Shown here in pieces: positions 7,003-9,204 of a DNA stretch of 9,204 bases; within the stretch, counting starts at the first letter, position 1, and each line of letters opens with the position of its first letter. Below the pieces are notes generated by a model. That model was not told where the DNA came from. It was given only the letters and a program-made list of their open reading frames with translations, and ran no database searches. Source of the stretch: an uncultured Oscillospiraceae bacterium (lineage in GTDB: Bacteria; Bacillota_A; Clostridia; Oscillospirales; Acutalibacteraceae); the NCBI GenBank assembly GCA_900554165.1, contig USGR01000026.1, positions 1 to 9,204 of the forward strand. The letters run 5' to 3'. The translations under genes were made by a program, and so were the position numbers.

Positions 7003-7763
7003 TTCACATTTCCACCTTTCAAGTGATTTATCGTACTTGCAAGATAAGCAGCTCCGAAGCCGTTGTCTATGTTGACAACGCCAACACCGCTTGAACAGGA
7101 GTTGAGCATAGAAAGCAGTGCGGACAACCCGCCGAAGTTTGCGCCATATCCCACGCTGGTCGGTACGGCGATTACCGGGCAGTCGGACAGTCCGCCTATG
7201 ACGCTGGCCAGCGCGCCCTCCATGCCCGCTATGGCTATTATCACCTGCGCCGACATTATTTCGTCTATGTGTGAAAGCAGCCGGTGAAGTCCCGATACTC
7301 CTATGTCATAAAGCCGCACTGTCTCATTTCTTAATGCTTCTGCCGTTACGGCGGCTTCCTCCGCCACCGGCATATCGCTGGTGCCGCCGGTAGCTATGAC
7401 TATTTTGCCATTGCCGTCCGGCTTCGGCATGCTGCCTATTATGCCGATTTTGCCGTACTCATTATAGTTAAGCGGCATTTTTTTTGCTATACTCTCCGCC
7501 TGTTCCGGCTTCAGCCGGGTAATTAGTATTGTTTCCTGACCGTTTTCTGTCATAGCTTTGGAAATCTCAATTATCTGCTGTGCCGTTTTACTTTCGCCGT
7601 AAATTACCTCCGCTGCGCCCTGTCTTAAGGCGCGGTGGAAGTCGGGCTTGGCAAAGCCAAGGTCTTTAAACGGCTCCTGTTTCAGGGTGAGCATGGCTTC
7701 GTCCGCCGAAACTTTGCCCTCCGATACCTTGCAGAGCAATTCATATATCCCGCTTTGTCTCAT
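6999..7763 (-). CDS. larB: LarB, P2CMN synthase (NaAD carboxylase/hydrolase)
   Basis: First step of NPN synthesis: it carboxylates the pyridinium ring of nicotinic acid adenine dinucleotide at C5 and cleaves the phosphoanhydride, giving pyridinium-3,5-biscarboxylic acid mononucleotide and AMP. The 254 residues are of usual length. A short helical N-terminal part (1-45) precedes RQGAAEVIYGESKT (47-60). The PurE-like core follows: IATGGTSDMPVAEEAA (123-138), DIGVSGLHRLL (153-163), IAGMEGALASVIGGL (178-192), VPTSVGYGANFGG (200-212) and MLNSCSSGVGVVNIDNGFGA (219-238). Cys223 matches the cysteine known to attack the pyridinium ring in L. plantarum LarB (Cys221). The ATG start has a modest GGAAG at 7772-7776, 8 bases upstream. 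Its stop overlaps the larC start. It is soluble and cytoplasmic. Confidence 0.96.
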   Translation of the reverse strand: MRQSGIYELLCKVSEGKVSADEAMLTLKQEPFKDLGFAKPDFHRALRQGAAEVIYGESKTAQQIIEISKAMTENGQETILITRLKPEQAESIAKKMPLNYNEYGKIGIIGSMPKPDGNGKIVIATGGTSDMPVAEEAAVTAEALRNETVRLYDIGVSGLHRLLSHIDEIMSAQVIIAIAGMEGALASVIGGLSDCPVIAVPTSVGYGANFGGLSALLSMLNSCSSGVGVVNIDNGFGAAYLASTINHLKGGNVK

Positions 7764-7852
7764 TTATTTCACTTCCAGTTATAGATTTAGCCGTATGTCT
7801 AAGATATAAAATCTGCCGCCAAAGATGCATAAATGCCGGCAATTCCCGCTGA

Positions 7853-7866
7853 CAGCATATATGCTG
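7853..7866. repeat. 14-bp palindrome in the larB leader
   Basis: CAGCATATATGCTG is a perfect palindrome about 90 bases before the larB ATG. In RNA it could form a 5-bp stem with a TATA loop, extended by one wobble pair. No T-run follows, so it is not a terminator. It could be a regulator site or chance. Confidence 0.3.
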
Positions 7867-7893
7867 CGCCCCAAAGTAGGCTATTTTGTCATA

Positions 7894-7921
7894 ATTTTAA
7901 TCGGAATGTATAATAACTCAA
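7894..7921 (-). promoter_or_regulatory. Weak promoter candidate for larBC
   Basis: On the minus strand: -35 TTGAGT (7916-7921), 16-base spacer, -10 TAAAAT (7894-7899). This would give a leader of about 125 bases. The match is moderate. Read-through from larE remains possible because no terminator is seen between larE and larB. Confidence 0.28.
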
Positions 7922-7972
7922 AATGCGCTGATATATAAGGCTGCGCTTAAAAGCCGACTCTCACAATTTTTC

Positions 7973-7984
7973 ATGCTGCAGCAT
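7973..7984. repeat. 12-bp palindrome between larE and larB
   Basis: ATGCTGCAGCAT is a perfect palindrome 44 bases past the larE stop. It shares the ATGCTG/CAGCAT half-sites with the palindrome at 7853-7866, about 119 bases centre to centre. Confidence 0.3.
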
Positions 7985-8027
7985 ACGCCGGACAAATACA
8001 TGCGGCAAAATCCAAATTTATGTAGCT

Positions 8028-8771
8028 TTATCTTGTGTTAAGGTCTAAAAGCACATCGTCAAACATCGGCTTTAAATTGTTTAATATTTCTTCCCTGTTC
8101 TCTATAATAAGCGGCAGCTGCTCTTTCTTTAGCTGTATTCGCGCCGCGCCATTATACACCCTAACTCTAAAATCTGAAAAGCCCAGCTTAAAAAGCAGGC
8201 TTTCGGACTTCTCCACCTTTTTAAGCACTTCTGACGTTATTTTTTCACCCTGATGTATTCGCGTGGCAAGGCAGGAATAAGACGGCATATCCCATGTAAA
8301 CAGCCCCGCCTCTTTTGAAAGGCGGCGTATCTCCGACTTTGAAATTCCGCACTCTTTTAGGGGAGAAATCACTCCTAACTCTTTGGCCGCCGCCATGCCC
8401 GGACGCTCTGCAGCATTATCGTCGGCGTTTGTCCCGTCAATAATCAGATTATAGCCTTCCTTTTTGGCGGCCGCCTTAACGGCGCCGAGCATAACCGATT
8501 TGCAGAAATAGCATCGCATGTTTGTATTGTCGCATATGTCGGCTGTGTTTAATATGTCAAGCTCAATAATTTCGGCGTCGGTTCCAAGCATTTTGCCGAT
8601 ATTCACAGCGTCTTTCACAGCAAATTCCGGCACGAACGCTGTCTTTACCATAAAGGGCTTTACATCCGCCTTATTTTTTACCGCTTCATACAGCAGATAT
8701 GCCGAATCAACACCGCCGGAAAATGCAAGTGCAGCTTTTCTATGTAAAGCAAAAAAGTCTTCCAGCGTCAT
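8028..8771 (-). CDS. larE: LarE, ATP-dependent sulfur transferase of NPN synthesis
   Basis: It activates the two carboxylates of P2CMN with ATP and converts them to thiocarboxylates (P2TMN), the sulfur ligands of nickel in the final cofactor. The 247 residues form an N-type ATP pyrophosphatase: PP-loop SGGVDS (18-23), DGTNADDNAAERPGMAA (112-128), ISPLKECGISKSEIRRL (135-151), and PSYSCLATRIHQG (163-175). Cys87 and Cys90 (RCYFCK) plus Cys167 (SCLATR) are the three cysteines of LarE proteins that carry a [4Fe-4S] cluster. Cys167 lines up with the sacrificial Cys176 of L. plantarum LarE, which lacks the other two. The ATG start has a strong GGAGGTG at 8779-8785, 7 bases away. It is the first gene of the lar set, 264 bases ahead of larB. 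Related PP-loop sulfurtransferases are the alternative, but the lar neighbours settle the call. Confidence 0.95.
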   Translation of the reverse strand: MTLEDFFALHRKAALAFSGGVDSAYLLYEAVKNKADVKPFMVKTAFVPEFAVKDAVNIGKMLGTDAEIIELDILNTADICDNTNMRCYFCKSVMLGAVKAAAKKEGYNLIIDGTNADDNAAERPGMAAAKELGVISPLKECGISKSEIRRLSKEAGLFTWDMPSYSCLATRIHQGEKITSEVLKKVEKSESLLFKLGFSDFRVRVYNGAARIQLKKEQLPLIIENREEILNNLKPMFDDVLLDLNTR

Positions 8772-8808
8772 TCAGCCGCACCTCCAAATTCCATTTTTAT
8801 TGCCAAGT

Positions 8809-8824
8809 GGCGGCAAAAGCCACC
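8809..8824 (-). other. Hairpin in the larE leader
   Basis: GGTGGC-TTTT-GCCGCC on the minus strand forms a 6-bp stem with one G-T wobble and a TTTT loop. An alternative pairing is GTGGC with GCCAC. It lies about 24 bases before the larE ribosome binding site. It is preceded, not followed, by a T run, so it is not a terminator for larE-direction transcripts. A role in translation or RNA stability is possible but unproven. Confidence 0.35.
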
Positions 8825-8865
8825 AAAAAATTATTTAAGCCATTATAGTAAATATTTCCTACACA

Positions 8866-8874
8866 AGTATAACA
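8866..8874 (-). promoter_or_regulatory. Extended -10 promoter candidate for larE
   Basis: TGTTATACT on the minus strand matches an extended -10 at 5 of 6 core bases; the -35 is poor. A perfect TATAAT nearer the gene (8842-8847) is a second candidate, also without a good -35. Leader lengths would be about 85-90 and 65 bases. Confidence 0.4.
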
Positions 8875-8875
8875 T

Positions 8876-8900
8876 ATCCGGCTTCAAAAGAAAATCCGGC
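8876..8900 (-). repeat. Direct repeat GCCGGAT upstream of larE
   Basis: Two copies of GCCGGAT on the minus strand (8876-8882 and 8894-8900), 18 bases apart. Each has an AT-rich neighbour on the same side. One lies just upstream of the extended -10 and the other near the -35 position. The arrangement suits a regulator site, but seven-base repeats also arise by chance. Confidence 0.3.
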
Positions 8901-9204
8901 AAAAAACTTTACTGCTGTTTTACAAGGTAAAAGCTGCCAGTGAATTGGAGATTTTACCTACCTTTTCTATGAACTGATACTTTCTCAATATATAAGGGAC
9001 ATTGGGTTATATTATAGTATTGCACATTCCACCATATGTACAAGGCAAAATAACCGCACGATTGCAGTGTCGCATATTTTTCAAATTTAAAACCTGATTT
9101 TTCGGAAAACATTTGCTAAACTAAAGCTTTTTCGTTCTACCATAATTTGTTTCTCTAAACAGTTTTTTCTCGCTTAAAGGCACAATAAAAGCCCGATATA
9201 ATCG
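8901..9204. other. Non-coding stretch upstream of larE
   Basis: About 300 AT-rich bases without a supported gene. An 8-bp inverted repeat (AGGTAAAA at 8925-8932, TTTTACCT at 8952-8959, 19-base loop) and a lone TATAAT on the minus strand (9011-9016) are the only structures seen. Short open frames here have no ribosome binding site. I see no tRNA or recognisable riboswitch. The upstream neighbour of larE lies outside the window. Confidence 0.55.

Noticed and set aside
8925..8959. Eight-bp inverted repeat upstream of larE as a riboswitch or terminator
   Set aside because: The stem is AT-rich, the 19-base loop has no recognised aptamer features, and no T-run follows on either strand.
9174..9202. 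Plus-strand promoter with TATAAT at 9197-9202 at the right edge
   Set aside because: The -35 (TTAAAG) is poor and the downstream sequence is outside the window, so nothing confirms it.
1..9204. CRISPR arrays, tRNA or rRNA genes, insertion sequences, phage or defence genes
   Set aside because: No regularly spaced repeats, cloverleaf-like sequences, transposase or integrase motifs or terminal inverted repeats were seen; the genes are core metabolism, cell-envelope and chromosome functions.

Overview
The window looks like a stretch of a Bacillota chromosome, most likely a Clostridia-type anaerobe. The protein families fit this: a SpoIIIE-like FtsK, a UppP with Gram-positive-style motifs, a ComEC-type beta-lactamase fold next to DUF3006, and the Lar nickel-pincer pathway. 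Strong AGGAGG-type ribosome binding sites, use of GTG and TTG starts, and AT-rich intergenic DNA around coding DNA of moderate GC point the same way. The taxonomic call is inference. All seven confident genes lie on the minus strand, so the window is best read from right to left.

Right part (about 9204 to 5520): a 430-base non-coding stretch leads into larE, larB and larC. These encode the three enzymes that build the nickel-pincer nucleotide (NPN) cofactor. LarB carboxylates and hydrolyses nicotinic acid adenine dinucleotide, LarE adds two sulfurs, and LarC inserts nickel using CTP. larB and larC overlap by 4 bases (GTGA). A 264-base gap holding two palindromes separates larE from larB. No larA-type racemase and no nickel transporter are in the window. 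LarE has the three-cysteine arrangement of iron-sulfur LarE proteins. LarC is a single unbroken frame with a 97-residue insert holding 25 histidines. A likely terminator follows larC.

Middle (about 5456 to 4318): uppP, an undecaprenyl-diphosphate phosphatase of the cell-wall lipid cycle, stands as its own unit. It has an extended -10 promoter, a forced TTG start and a clean intrinsic terminator with a 12-bp perfect stem.

Left part (about 4107 to 88): ftsK/spoIIIE, a DNA translocase for chromosome segregation, follows a very good promoter. A possible 25-codon ORF starts on the base after the ftsK stop with an ideally placed GGAGG, and ends just before a possible terminator. Next come a membrane-anchored stand-alone ComEC-type metallo-beta-lactamase-fold protein and a small DUF3006 protein, a pair often seen together and without a settled function.

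I saw no mobile element, CRISPR array, tRNA or rRNA. Most of the window is conserved housekeeping or cofactor metabolism. The items most worth a second look are the histidine-rich LarC, the cofactor genes without their racemase, the MBL/DUF3006 pair and the tiny ORF behind ftsK.
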